Origin: Acanthaster planci
Taxonomy: Eukaryota > Echinodermata > Asteroidea > Valvatida > Acanthasteridae
Assembly (NCBI RefSeq): GCF_001949145.1
Contig: NW_019091525.1
Span: forward strand, 571,987 to 635,986
Length of the DNA stretch: 64,000 nt
Direction of reading: 5' to 3'
Shown here: one piece after another, positions 22,692 to 36,300 of the stretch
Position numbering within the stretch: position 1 is the stretch's first letter
Layout: every line of letters starts with the position of its first letter
The notes under the pieces: model-generated
Database searches by the model: none
Told to the model about the DNA's origin: nothing
Seen by the model: the letters and a program-made list of their open reading frames with translations, nothing else
Position numbers and translations under genes: made by a program

Positions 22692-24120
22692 CACCAGTAT
22701 GACTTTTTTACATGTATAATATGAAAATAACTGGTGAATACATTGTTCCAATAATCAAAAATGATTCCCCAAATCCTTCAGCTATCAACTCAATCTAATC
22801 ACGTATACAAACTACACTTTATACTCCGACGTTGTTGAAATAAAAAAATAAATGAAAGTAAATAACGTCTGTAGCCCAATTTTAAGGATACTCGTAAAAC
22901 TCGTAAAACTAATTTTATGCAATTCCACCAATCACTTGAAGCATGTGCAATGTGTAACAGAATGTATAATGACTTTGCAACCTAAGACCCTTTAGCCAAC
23001 AGAGGGTGCTATGCAAATACTTTCACCCTCAGGAACATGGCTGCTTCCAGAAAATTCTTAATTTGCCTCGAATGACTTTTGTCGATTGTTAGCTATCATC
23101 TCTTCCCGCGCTTGGAACATTGAGGCAGCGATGGTGGGCATCGTGAATATTTATAGAAGCTTTTATAACAGATGTTTATGTGCTGTTGAAAACATAATTG
23201 GCCCAACCCTTATCGCGAGATTTATGAATGTAATATACGTGTATGTACCAAACCGTGTGATTCTCTGTCGAAATTTTTGACCAGCTGATGTTTAATCACG
23301 TTCTCTTTAGGACGTTTTATTAAGCTAGTACGGAGCTTGGTTCAACGGGTTAGAGAGTGACAGATAAAGGTTTAAGCTATAAGCCGAAATACATGCCTGG
23401 GTACTATTCATGGTTTCGTTGCTACGGATAAAGTTCTTTAGTTGCTACGGGTATGGTTCTTTTTCAGAGCGAGACTGCTTGTGTATAGTCTTTTTGCATT
23501 GGTAGTACAAAGATGATCAAACTAACAACTGTCATATGACACACTTTCGGCAAATCAAGATACAGAATCTGTGAATGAGGTGTTATAATATGTTATATCT
23601 ATTGTTTCATTTACATTAATAATTATGGGCATTTTAACTATTTTAACTGTTCAAACAGTAAAGGAACGTATACATCAGACCAATTTGTATAGCATCATTC
23701 TTTTTACCCAGCCTTCGATAATGTTCTTTGTATACATTTTGAAGAAGAGAGGCAATCATCCGGGAGAAGGGAATAGGTCCACCTGTTCAAGCCTCGGCCT
23801 GTCTTTGCCCTAGGCCTATATGCATTATCCTAAGGACGAGATGGAACGACGAAAAATAACTTCTGGCAGAACAGCGTCACTTTATCTGTGAACAAAACGT
23901 ACGAAAATTTTACCTACCATAAACTGCCACGCCAGACATAGTCAAGTTTCACAGTATTCGGCGTTGTTATTCGATTCTGTTACAACTTTGTTCATCAAAT
24001 CGAAGAATCATTTCCGAAGTGTTCGGAATCGTAAAAACGTCTTGGCTAAACAATCTTGGTGGATCAAAACATCTTCAATGTTTCTGTACTTTTACAAAGG
24101 CGACGAATGACCAAAATAAG

Positions 24121-24309
24121 TCAAATGAATAATAACTTGAGCATACATGGAAGTTGTCTTTTTCCTCGCACGAACACAATGTAGACCAGGATGCCCACTG
24201 CGAGCAAGACCAATGCGTAGAGGTACTCAAGCGTGGGATCCGAAATGACCGGTGCTAGAACCATGAAGACAGAGCTAGCAACTGCAAGGATGGCGACCAA
24301 ACTATTGAC
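24121..24309 (-). CDS. SLC7 gene exon 10 (last recognised)
   Basis: Residues 415-476 and the [21 protein letters not shown] and [17 protein letters not shown] form TM11-TM12, then [10 protein letters not shown] and a short end. The usual PLFIP-like residues after RPFKV are missing. A donor-like 'CCAT|GTATGC' occurs at the KRQLPCM codons, so a further 3' exon cannot be excluded. Confidence 0.85.
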   Translation of the reverse strand, partial: VNSLVAILAVASSVFMVLAPVISDPTLEYLYALVLLAVGILVYIVFVRGKRQLPCMLKLLFI

Positions 24310-27300
24310 CTAAATGCAACACAGTTGAATGGAACTAAACTATGACAACCATTAAATAATGATAATGTGGAATCCAAACATTTAATCAGTCTGCGTCCCG
24401 AAAACGCTGTGGCTAAAGTCAGGAATAAACACGAACATGAATTTGTTACTAACACTTTTCACATTTGCGTTGCATCATTGGACTGGATGTCAAACATGTA
24501 ATGCACTTTATGTACATGCCCATGGATAAATACCTGCAAAAACCTCAATTAGGTTTTGCCTCATTCAATACTCCAAATCAAATCGTCTTTTCACAAAGTG
24601 TTGTACTGAAGATTTGGAATCGCTATTCTTAAACGTCAAATTTTAAATCTGAACAGAAAAATAAGACTTTAAGGAATTCTTTCTATGAATATCAGTTTCT
24701 GTACTGGAAAACAATCATTACGATCATTTTACGCAATGAGCTAACATTAACCAATCCAAGGGTTTTACGCTTATTCATCTAACACTGACTCATCACGTTC
24801 ATTTTCAGCCTTTCAAAAATTACCAGCCTGTCAGAAATGTTTGTGGGCGAGTCTGCTCCTAATGAGCTTAATGATAATAGTTGATATCAAAATAATCCTA
24901 TGGATGGAATTGTGGCTTGTTTTTCATGCTCACTAAATCACATGGAACTGTTGATATTGTTGAGGATTAGCTGCTAAATGGCGATCTGATCGACTAATGT
25001 TCTTGTCCGCTCTAAAGTAGACAGAAAATGTTTTATCTTAAATGAAATATGAAAACCATCATGGTAGGAGACAATATTTCTGCAAAGAAAACGGTGCTGC
25101 GACCCGATGACTGACGTTTAAGTACGCTCGAACAGCTTGGGACACATAAGGTAAACTAACTCAGTTGCAAGCTTATTTCAACCGTTTCAGAGTTATGAAC
25201 TTCTGTAATTCACCAACGAGTTACACAAAAGCCGCGATCGTTATCTTGAAAAGCTAATACATTTTTAATTATCCCCTCGTCAAGATGTTAACTTAATAAA
25301 AAATGCAAACAAATGGCTTTGGAATCATATGCGAATGCATGATGTGGTAATACAGAGTGCGTATTAATATAGTTCAATAAGTGCAGTAGAGGTCAGTTCG
25401 TGGATGAGACAGATTTTTGGAACTGAAGATCTGCGCCATGTTTTCCACACCAGACATACCTACCTTGAAGGGTCTGTATACATCCGGATATTTACGCCGC
25501 AGCACAAACACCGCTGCAAAGGCAGCCGTAACGAAAACCCAACGCGCAATACTATGGTATTTGATGATCGAATTGAAGTCACCGATCATTATTAGTACCA
25601 CCGAAAGGAGTCCCTGAAAAACAAAGCCAAAGTATAACAAATCAATCAGAAAATCAATTGTGGACTGTCCACATCAGTATAAATATCGAGATCACTGCAC
25701 ACAACGGCTATAGCATTGTTTAATTATTCTGTAAGCTGGAGGAGGCCTAAGCGCAACCTCGAACCGACCGCCACTGGTATTTTCCTAACATCTAAGATTT
25801 CGTCAGGAAAAGCTCAGATGCGCTCTCTCCGGAGGCAACATTTCGAAATCTACGGAAGCGTATAAGGGCCACTTGCAATGTTTTTTCGACTTACTATCTT
25901 GCTACGGCGAAATATTATCTTGCCGCGGCGTCAATTTATATCCTGCCACAGCAAACATTTTAAGAGTTTCATGAATCGTATTTATCGTGTCGTTCTCAGA
26001 TGAATTTTCAGAGTGGAATGTAGCGAGATAGGTATCAGATTGCTTTCAACAACGGGTCAGGGATTTTGTATTTCAACAAAGCTTTATTTCCAACACACAT
26101 GTACACACACACACATTCACCCATTTGGGGGTGTGAATGTCCATACTCAGACGTGGGGGTAGACTACTTTGACTCTCTAGTAATTTACCTGTTGAAAGGA
26201 TTGCCGTGCCAGGGGACCCTGAAAAAAATGAAAAAATTTAAAAAGCCAAAGAAATGAAAAATAGAAATGAAACGGTATGAAAATCATCAATTGTCGTGAG
26301 AAAAAAAAGAAAAGAAAGTTAACCCCTACGGTCGCCCCCCGCCGAAAAAATTCTGGCGACGCTCATGCATATTTTTAGCCAATGTGTGTTACCATTTCAG
26401 GCCAAATCTCGATGTTGATATCACTGTAACATCAAAATTTGCAATGATATAGGTGATTTCAACATTCAGAAAGAAAATGAAGTGAACGTGAAAGGGAAAC
26501 TAACACACACTTTTTCATTAACTGGATTGAAATCCCCAGGCTCTTTGACCTCCCATCCATGCGTTCACTCGTCACAAACCGCCCATTTAGCGGAGGGCGC
26601 TAGGAAGTGCAAATACACACCGTAAATGTATTATTTTGGAGAGTTTTATTGATGGGGTTCATTTTAACATTTGAACACGGATTGACACTTCCGCCCCAGT
26701 GTGCATGGCACATGTGCACTTATTATTTGGGGATTAGGGCACTAATATCCAAAGCTGTGAGGTATTTCATGCGTTACGTTTGTAAAAGTACTTGGTTCTC
26801 TGCTTTAAATGTCGACTGATGGAAGTTCAAAAGTACCTTTCAAGCCCACTTGCTTTTGTTTGGTTCTTGGAAAATGTACGAAGGAATTAAAAACAGTATT
26901 CCCCTCCTCTGAATGTTGAAATTTACATCATAAAATACGATTTCTTTTGTTATCTATTGGGTTGGTAAACAAGCTTTGTCAAAATATAACCTCCACTTTT
27001 GTTCCAATTGGCAATCTAAACCCAAATTTCAATGCATTCCACTCTAAAGAAGCATTTGAAAACGATGGCACGCTGAAAAATTTATGAAATTATCAAAACA
27101 TTCGCCGCGGCAGGATGTCGATTTGACGATGCAGCAAATCGTATAATTCGCCGTGGAGAGACAGACATTCGCCCCGACAAGTGGCGAGTCGCTGCGGTGA
27201 TAGAATAAGTCGCTGCGGCGAGGTATTATTTCGCCGTCGGGAGATATTAACTGGAAAAATATACAATTGGCCCTGGAAACCCCTATAGAGCTGCAGGTAT

Positions 27301-30300
27301 TTGCATGATTTTCTTCCGGGGCATCGGGGTTGGAGGGGAACAATCAATTTGATCAAACCTTAACGTATTTTAATCATACGCGAGACGGTATCTGGTTATA
27401 ATAACGGCACTTAGAAGACTTCCTTGATTGACAATCAAAATAATTTAAATATAAATAAGAATCTCCAAAATTGAGTTTAACTGTTAGTAGACGTGACCTC
27501 GCCATTTTATTTGAAAGGTGGCAGAAAAACCGTTTTTCAAAGGCCGAGAATACGAGCGAATTATTGTCTCACAATTACCGAAGTTGGCGACGTAGGAATG
27601 TGAATGAAGAAAATAATAATTACAATCCTTTCGACTTTTCGAACTGTTGAAATTTACTGCCATTTTGTTAAACGTGCTATCAAAGGGGACCAGGTGTCCA
27701 ACAAACACAAATTAAACAGCTTGATTCATATCACCATTAATGTGTTTAAGATATAGACCAAATTTCTTTTGTAGTTCTGGATTACTTCTGAAATGGTTGA
27801 TTGTAACTTAATAGTTCATCAAATCTTTACTTTTATAAATTAAATTTAACCCTGAACAAAGATATTGACAATGCGAAGAGCCACCAACATCGGGCAGTTG
27901 GTAGAGCACGAATACGGTATTCCGGAGTCCACAGGTTCAAATCCTGTTCCAGTTAATTTCTTTGTTCACCTTTATTAATTTAAACTTCTTAAAAATAAAA
28001 TCTCCTGGGATCCAGTATTAAGTCCAAATAGCTTTATGAATAACCAAAGGTCGAATGGTTTTTCTACATATATAGGCCTAAAATAACATTTGTGGTCCAT
28101 GAAAAAATCACCATCTTTGCTTTAGATAGCATTTGGTTGAATATCTTTAGGTCTATAGAAATTGGTTTCAATCTGGTGAAGGACAAATGAAGTGTATTTG
28201 GATGATTTTGTACGTACCTGTAAGACTATGGCAGGGAGTGGCGTATTACACTTGGCATTGACCATGGATAAGATGTGCAGCATATGGCCTTCTCTCCCCG
28301 CAGCAAATGCTATCCTGGTAGTGCAAATAATAATTGAATCATTTTCTAGAGAACTGCCAAACGAAAAGTCGTTGAACTATTTCCGACTCAATTCTTTCAC
28401 AAATCCTCAACTCTGTGTCTCTGAAGTTAGCTCCAGGTATAGGTAATTCATACTAATTCGTTTTTAGTGCTGTAATCTGTGCATTATTCGATGGGCATCT
28501 GAAATCGCGACACTATAATAGTGGTAATTCTGTTACCGTAATCTATCTCCTGAGACCCTTTTAAGAATCATCTCTCTTCTTGAGAAAATGAACACAGAAT
28601 TAATGTCCCCTCAAAACAAGCCTCTCGACCTGCGTACAGTATCAGTCCTAATATTTTTTTTAATAGTTCACACATCGCCATGGGCAGGCCTTCAGAACAC
28701 ATTAACAAAGTAAAATTATTAAAGTTTAAGAACAGTGCCGTGGCATAATTTGGGCTGAACTTTGATACCTTGTATTGGACAAGAAACTGGTCACAAGGTT
28801 GCCTGCGGTAGATATACACACTCCCAACGGGATCAGCCAAGCCATGACTCCCAGGGTTTGCTCGGCGAATGACTGAGGACACAGTCAAGAAAGTGGGAAC
28901 CCATTAGCGAAATGAATTTATCAACTGCGACATTTAGTTTAATACAACATCCAAATAAATTCATACCAGTTAATAGTATGAAGGCATAATATAGTATTAT
29001 ATTTAGCCACTTGCTCCCCATGAAGTTGAGATGGTTTCACGGATGTTGAGATATTGTGAGCCTGAATTGTACAGGAACAATAAATTATCGTCGCCTTGAT
29101 ATGATAGATACACGTACTGTTAGTGATACTGTGCGCCTTAGACATAATTGACACAATCGTTATTGTTATCAGAATGATGGGGCGTCGATCAAGTGTCACT
29201 CAATTTATTCTGATTTGTATACTTTTGCCTCGTATTTAACGGATAGGAAATTTTCCTCAACCACCCCCACAATAGCAAACTCCTTTGACCTTTCTAACTA
29301 CTATACTTCCTTTAGTAATCTGCACATCCTTCAGTATTTATCCTGTCAATAATTGTTTTTTATTTGGAAGATAATCCTCCGGCGTGCATCGTGTCAGGCA
29401 ACAGGGACTTTTCACAGTCACGGACAATGATAAATCAACACCAAAAATTAACGTTGTCACAAAGAAGAACAGACTAAAGTAGGCCAGTAGTCCTAGCTGA
29501 TGATGCCACAGCCACTTCTAAAAAGATATGAATGTGGCGTGACATAGTCTTGGCTGCTGGAGGCTGAAACCAGACTGGTCTCAGAGCAAGAAAAGGGCCA
29601 GCAGGACATAAAGACCTGCAAAGCTATGATAATGCCACGTACCAGACTGACATCGGATCCGTTAAGCCGTCATGTACCCTGCATTTTCAAACGAGGTAGC
29701 TAATGCAAGGGTAGCAAGAAGTAACGCGGTTTCAATAGACGAGCTGGGAAGGCAGTTACTACTTTGGAAACCGTTCTGTAAGTGCACTGTTAGTCCGAAG
29801 TTAGTAAAGGAATGAGACAGAATGTAAACTTCCAAAGAAAGTTAGAAATTTACTCAATTTATATTTATTTTAGCTTCACATTGCTCTCAATGTCCTCGCA
29901 ACTGGTGAAGGTATATAATTTGCATGTATAGTGCAATTTGTCAAATTGGCAAACTTAGGGTTTATATGATTTACATTGTGTATCATTCCACGGACTTGTT
30001 TCATTTTTTTAGTTCACTGCTTTGAGAAAAACGCTCTTCATTTTTAACACAAAGCGCTGCTCATGTTTGTCTCGCAAAGGTGGGCCAAGGGACATTCCTG
30101 CGAGCCTGGATAATGTACAGGCAAGGTAGATCTGCAGACCAATTATGGCTCTCAAAGATATATTTTTCCATGGCTTCTTGTAGTAATAGTAAGGAACATA
30201 GGAACCTTGGGGCCGGGGGCATATGGTGGGGGGTGGGCCCTTTAAAAAAGTTGTGCAATTTGATTTCTTGGAGTGGATAGTATTTGTAGCAGAGTGTGAT

Positions 30301-33300
30301 AATTTTACTCAGTTCACATTGGAAAAATGGAAATTTTAATATTCACTTTCAATCAGGATCTTGTAGTTCCAGTCCCTCCCACCCCTTCGCAATGACGACG
30401 ACGAGTCCCAACCCAATTTCCATATTGTTTCCCACAGCACATGACATAATAATGCTAGCGAGGGTTGTGTGGTACAAACAAACATTGTTGGCTGGTCCCC
30501 TTGATGACATTTCTATTGTGAGACAGGGGACCAGTTATACTTAACATGTAGATAGTGTGTGTACGCCTCACAGCTCTATACATTGAGGTAACCAAAATGA
30601 CACCAAATGCGCAAACTTCGGATGTAGAAATTGATTAATTGAATAAGCACGGATCAACTAATCAATCAATTGTTTAAAAGTGGCGCGGTTCCTAACGTGG
30701 TACACTATAATTTTTCGTTTCTTGCGTCTCATCTGAGCAAAATGTTAAGTTCAAATTTCCCAATTAATGTAAAGTTCTTCACATTCTGATTCATAAATCT
30801 CGATTTTACGTACCTGTTCCAAAGTTTAGATGAAATTTTCTTTTCGCCCGGTTTCAATTTTTTTTTCCAATGTGCGAAATGAAATCTCGATTTTACGAAC
30901 CTGTTCCAAAGTTTAGATGAAATTTTCTTTTCGCCCGATTTCCGATTTTGTTGTTCAACGTGCGAAATGAAATCTTTTAAAACGTGCCCCAAAATAGGAA
31001 AAGAATTTTATGACAAGCTTGTTGGTAGATATTTGAATGGAAATAATGTGTTTTACAAGAATATATCAACTTCAGAGGATTTTGTAAATGTTTATGAAGG
31101 ATTTTCTATAACTGTTTTTCAAGTGCGCCTCACTGGGGAACACTCAACTGAATTCAAGCGCAATTTCCGAACGCCGCCAGTTTTGGATATCGAACGATAA
31201 CAACATCATGACACTGAAATTGTTTACAAAGGTTTAACACTATGTATCATGAAGGTAAACATTCAGAAAACATACCCAGAGCATATTAGCAAGTTTGCGA
31301 TGTCATATAATCTTCAACATCGGCTGGTTTATGCACAAAAGATAGACATTTTTTCTTTTCTTGTGAGTAAAACTCCACTTATAATGAGTGTTTAGACATG
31401 CTAATACGTATTCTGGGGTGACCACCATTTTCTTTGGCAAAATTTGGGCTCTTGATTTTGTTAATTTGTAATGCTGCTGTGTGACGTTTTTCCTGTTACG
31501 AGTTTACGAAACATCGACTTTATTATGTGCATTTTAAGATTTGTAATTTTTGAGAATTTAATTGTTACAACATATCTTAATCATTTACGTACAGTTATTA
31601 ACCTTCCTTTTTAAAAACTGTCCTTAAATATGAATGTTGATTTAAAAGAATAATTTCAAAATGTGCCGAAATTTCAAAATATCTGTTTCTCAAAAGTGTT
31701 CAAGTGAGGCTTGTTACTACAGAGCATCAAACCTTACAATTTTTTCCCCCGGGGCCCTTAAGTGGGCCCCGGACCCCACGCCGTACAGGCTTCGTGCTAC
31801 GCGCTCGCGATCGTATGCATTGGACTCGAGAGATTTTATTTTTCTTCTCCCCCCAGTAGAATCATCTTCCTACGTGCCTGAGAGTCCTTGGGAAATGTAC
31901 CTTTAAATTTTTGTTTCGTCTTTACCAATGCAACGCTGAGAATTTGTCGAATAAACAGTGTTTCCTATCGTGCAGCGAAGTGACTGCATTCACCACATTC
32001 ACATGCACGATCCACCGCATAGACATTGTTCGCTCCACGTGCGTCGGTCAAAATCGTCCACATACCCTGTCAGTGCCCAAAATAAAAACTTCAGCTGTCC
32101 TTGCATTTTGGGCATGAGACTATGAGAGTTACTGTGATTGGAAAAACAGAAAGCTAAATGTTTCTAAATTGGAGATTTTTTTCGAGAAAACGAAACTTTA
32201 TTTTCAAACCAGTTCATATCCTACTTCAGTCTGTTAGTTAGGGTTATATATTTCTTTTATTAGTTGATAATTAGTTTAGGTGTACCAAAAGTGCATTGGC
32301 AGTTTGAATATTCAGCCTGGTTTCCATATTGACGTAAGAAACGCAGAGAGCAACACAATTAAGACGCAAACTACAACGCAGACATATAGAGACGTGTCAA
32401 ACGGTCTCGGAAGCATCGCCGATAACCCAGACACAACGTAAACCAGCCCCAGACGGATCGGCGAAGTTGAGCTCAGTTCAAGAACTGTGATGCTAATATA
32501 TTATTGTATGATGCAATTCAGTGGCACACTTATAGGTCAGGCTAGTCAGCGTCAAAAAATTTGGAAGCAGAAGGCTCGAACAAGCCTCACTTATAAGTGT
32601 GTCTAGTGTATTGCATCACACGATAATATATTACCACCATAGTTAGAGCATGGCCATTTAGCTGCACAGGCCTCACTTATGAGTAGCAGTGGGTAGTCAG
32701 ATTGGGTGCACCGTTTGTGCAGAGTCGCTGAGTATAGGCCTATACAAACACATGCTGGCATGACGGGTGTACAACGATGTTTCTCTCACTTAGTACCACT
32801 CATTTTTGTTCATTTTCTCCTTATTACTATCATATGAAGTCCCAATCGTCAACGAAATAACTGAATAACTGGCCAATACCAGTTTGTCATCGTGCAATGT
32901 TGCTTCATGATGCCGAACTGTTTTATTGCCACACAAAAAGTTTTTTTCTTTGGCGAAAATCTCCCGAATTTTGGACGCCATTTTCTTGAAAAGACGTCGC
33001 ACAGCGTCTCTTCCGGTAATGTCCACGTCTCAACGACTTGCGATATTTCTGCGTTTTATACAAACGACCATTCATAAAAACTCTCCCAATAGCTCGATGC
33101 TTCACATACAGTTCGTTACACCCGTTAACGGTGGAGGTGTTTGACCGAATTGTATTTTCCAAAGTTCGTTCGTCCGGACGATGTTTGACGAAAAGACGAA
33201 AAGGCGAGCAAAGAAAGACGAAACACCGTTTCATCTACTGACAGCAGCAAACATTTCTGCAAACGCTCATGTTTAGTATTATGGGGAACAGCTGTTAGGA

Positions 33301-36300
33301 AGAAATTCTCCTCCATACACGCATACTGAAAGTGTATAACAGTATGACGTTTTGTGTTGATTTTTCTCTGCTTTCATTGCTATTTGCTACATTTTGGCTG
33401 TTGGGAAAAACAGACTAATAAAAAATGACCCCAACAACAGCAGTTCAAGTTTCTTGTGGCTTTTGGGAGTGTGTGGGAGTTTGTTTCTGCATTCAACTGG
33501 GGACCCTGAACAATAGAGGACAATAAGGTCCCCGATTGACAGAGGGTCCCCGATTGACAACTGTGTACAAAACATATGGGTGGTCTTCTAAAAAGTTAAA
33601 GTACAAACAAAAGAGGAACAATAGGGGGTCCCCAGTTGCAGGCAAATACACACTTCTGTGTGTGTGTGGAGGGATTTCAAGGCTCATCTTCTGGATCTAC
33701 GTCCATGCAAGACTCGTATAGAAGAAATAATGAAATGTCACCATTCAGTGACAGATTGAATGTTCCATTTCTCTTGGCTTTGCTTCTTTTAACAGAACAT
33801 AAAATTTGCTCACCTCTGGCATTCATGAATATTTCATAAACAATCATAATTTATGGTTCGTAGCGTTTCTTTTTTGTTTAAAAGAAATTTGATTTATTCC
33901 AACTATCTTTGGTTTCATCGTTACATTTAATATGCGAAATTCTCGGCAAAACGCAATTTACATTTGAAGCCAACTGCTAACATAAATTCTGGGCTTAAAT
34001 TTTTACTTTCAATGTTAAGTTTATACAAAGCAAAACAGCTATTTTTCTCTCGTAATCTGTTTTTTTTAAACTCTGCGTAGAAAAAGATACATTACCACTG
34101 CAACAGCACTGGATGCAAGTAGCTCAGTCGGTGATAGGACAGTGAAATAGGCGATGTTAGTCAGGAGATAAATGACAGTCACTGTTGGTATGGCAATACT
34201 AATTGCCAAAGGTAGATTTCTACAAAAATAAATTATTGTTAGTAAATCATTAATTTTACAACTTGGGTTAATCAATCTGTAGACTCACTAAAGCCAGGTT
34301 TAGAACTCTACAATATATCGTTCCCCTCCCATTAAAATTATGGCATTAAAATGACTGAAAGATTTTTGGGTCGCCCTGATGCCTTAACCTCAGACATTTG
34401 TACTGTAGTTGATTCAGAGGAGTATTTGGCGCCGAAAATATTAGAAATACAAGAAAAGGGGAAAAAGAATCTAACCAACCTTGCTGGATTCTTTAACTCC
34501 TCCGACAGATCGTTCAAATTGTCCCTGAAGCAAAATATCACCCAGTCATGTCCATTAGAAACAGAAATATGGATCCTACAAAAACTTGTCTCAAAAACAT
34601 TTCATACATATAAATTTACAACATGAAAATCTCACGCAGGCACTGGTTACGCCGCTATGAAGGGACCTTATAAATATGAATGCATGCGTATGGCAATAAT
34701 GGAACGAACAATCAACCAACGAACCAACAGACCAATAAACAGAGGAACAAAATCAACAAACGAAGGGATGAGTAAACCAATAAACATAGCAAACACAACA
34801 AACAAAAAGCACTAAAAGCCAGCCAGCAAAATCCCCATATTATTTAGAAAACAAGTTCTACCATCAACAAACCTTTACTTTTCAAAGACTTCAAAAAATA
34901 CTTTCGCGCACTGAATTTTGGGACATCAGGGCTTTCAAATCTCGGCAACGATAGCGTTGGTCGCTGTGACTAGTCTTTATTCTTTACTTGCAAGCCCTAA
35001 AAAGAACACGTTTTGCTACAGCAAAATTACTTGTATACTATCGTCCGGTACGAGTGAAGTTGAACACCTGTAGGCCTTAAAAGCGGTTTGTCCGTCATAG
35101 ATAAAGTCGGCAACAGCTACGAAGCCGAAATCAGGCAGGTAATTTGTACGAACTAAGCTGCCTTTCCCTTGCTCCTAATTTGGCAACTGAATATGTCTAA
35201 GGTATGGTAAACAGATAACAATTAATCAGAAGCTATTTTCTGAACTTCAAATACCTCGGAGACTTAAACGTGCCTTTCCATATGCGCGTTTACACATGCC
35301 CCAAGCGTTGCATATCCGTCAAAATCACTCCCGGCGAATTTGACTGGCGAACGGAACGCACACGTATGTTATGTTAATTAAATTTGTATGTCCGTGAAAG
35401 TGAAATGCATCAACGCATTGTGTGTGCAACGCAGTATGAAAAGCTAAAATAAACCCATGCAAATATATTTGTATGGCTTTAACAAGTTTAGGTTTCAGTT
35501 AAAAGATGACATCATTCTTATCTATGTAGGCTATAGGCGCAGAGAAGACGCGAGAACAATGTATTGGTACTCGTGTACGGTACATTAGCATTAATCTGTG
35601 CGTAATTCCCCATGTAAACGCACATGCCTAGTTCGTGCTATGCCGTCCGGTGTAGGCAGTCTCGAGGCAGTCTGGAGGCCTGGATCGGGGAATGAACAGC
35701 GCTGTGTGTAACCGCTCCTTTCGTGTGTGCTACTGCTGAGAGTCTGCGAGTAATTCAGGTACTGGTTCCGCAATCCAAGCAGTTAATAAGCAACCGTAAC
35801 GTACCCGCATTAGTTGACTTATGGTTTACTGTTCTTAGTATCGGTCAGAAAGGACCGTGGGTAGATCAATACTGTGTGGGTAGAGTTGTGGGCAGGGTTG
35901 TCCGAAGGTGACCGTCTAGGAAAGTGGTGGAAGACTGGATAGCCAGAGTATCGGCAGACGCCCTGAGTTGCCCGTTAGTTTGAGTTAGTTAATTAGCACC
36001 AGCAATCCGCCGATATCTTTGGTGCAGTCAACCGAGTGAGAGGAGTGCGGATTGCGGAGAGCGGATTGCAGATACAGGTAAGAGGTTGCGGATTGCAGAT
36101 TATTGGCGGCACTTCGCGGAGTGCGGATTATTTACGTGTTCCTTTTTAATTGTAATTTGCATTATTCTCTTGTAACTCTTGTATAAAATAAGTAAATTCC
36201 ACTTGTGTAAATATAGTGATTATATAAGCTAAAGCGAAGTATATTAAACAAGTTCAGTTGATATTGCCTGTAATATCTTGTTTACGCACATGCTCATTGT

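Larger units (their letters stand above)
18452..24120. other. Gene-poor region 3' of the SLC7 gene
   Basis: No exon was recognised. The region contains the tandem and inverted repeats listed separately and an ambiguous base at 20573. The 3' untranslated region of the SLC7 gene should begin at 24120 and run downward; I could not place its end. Confidence 0.35.
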
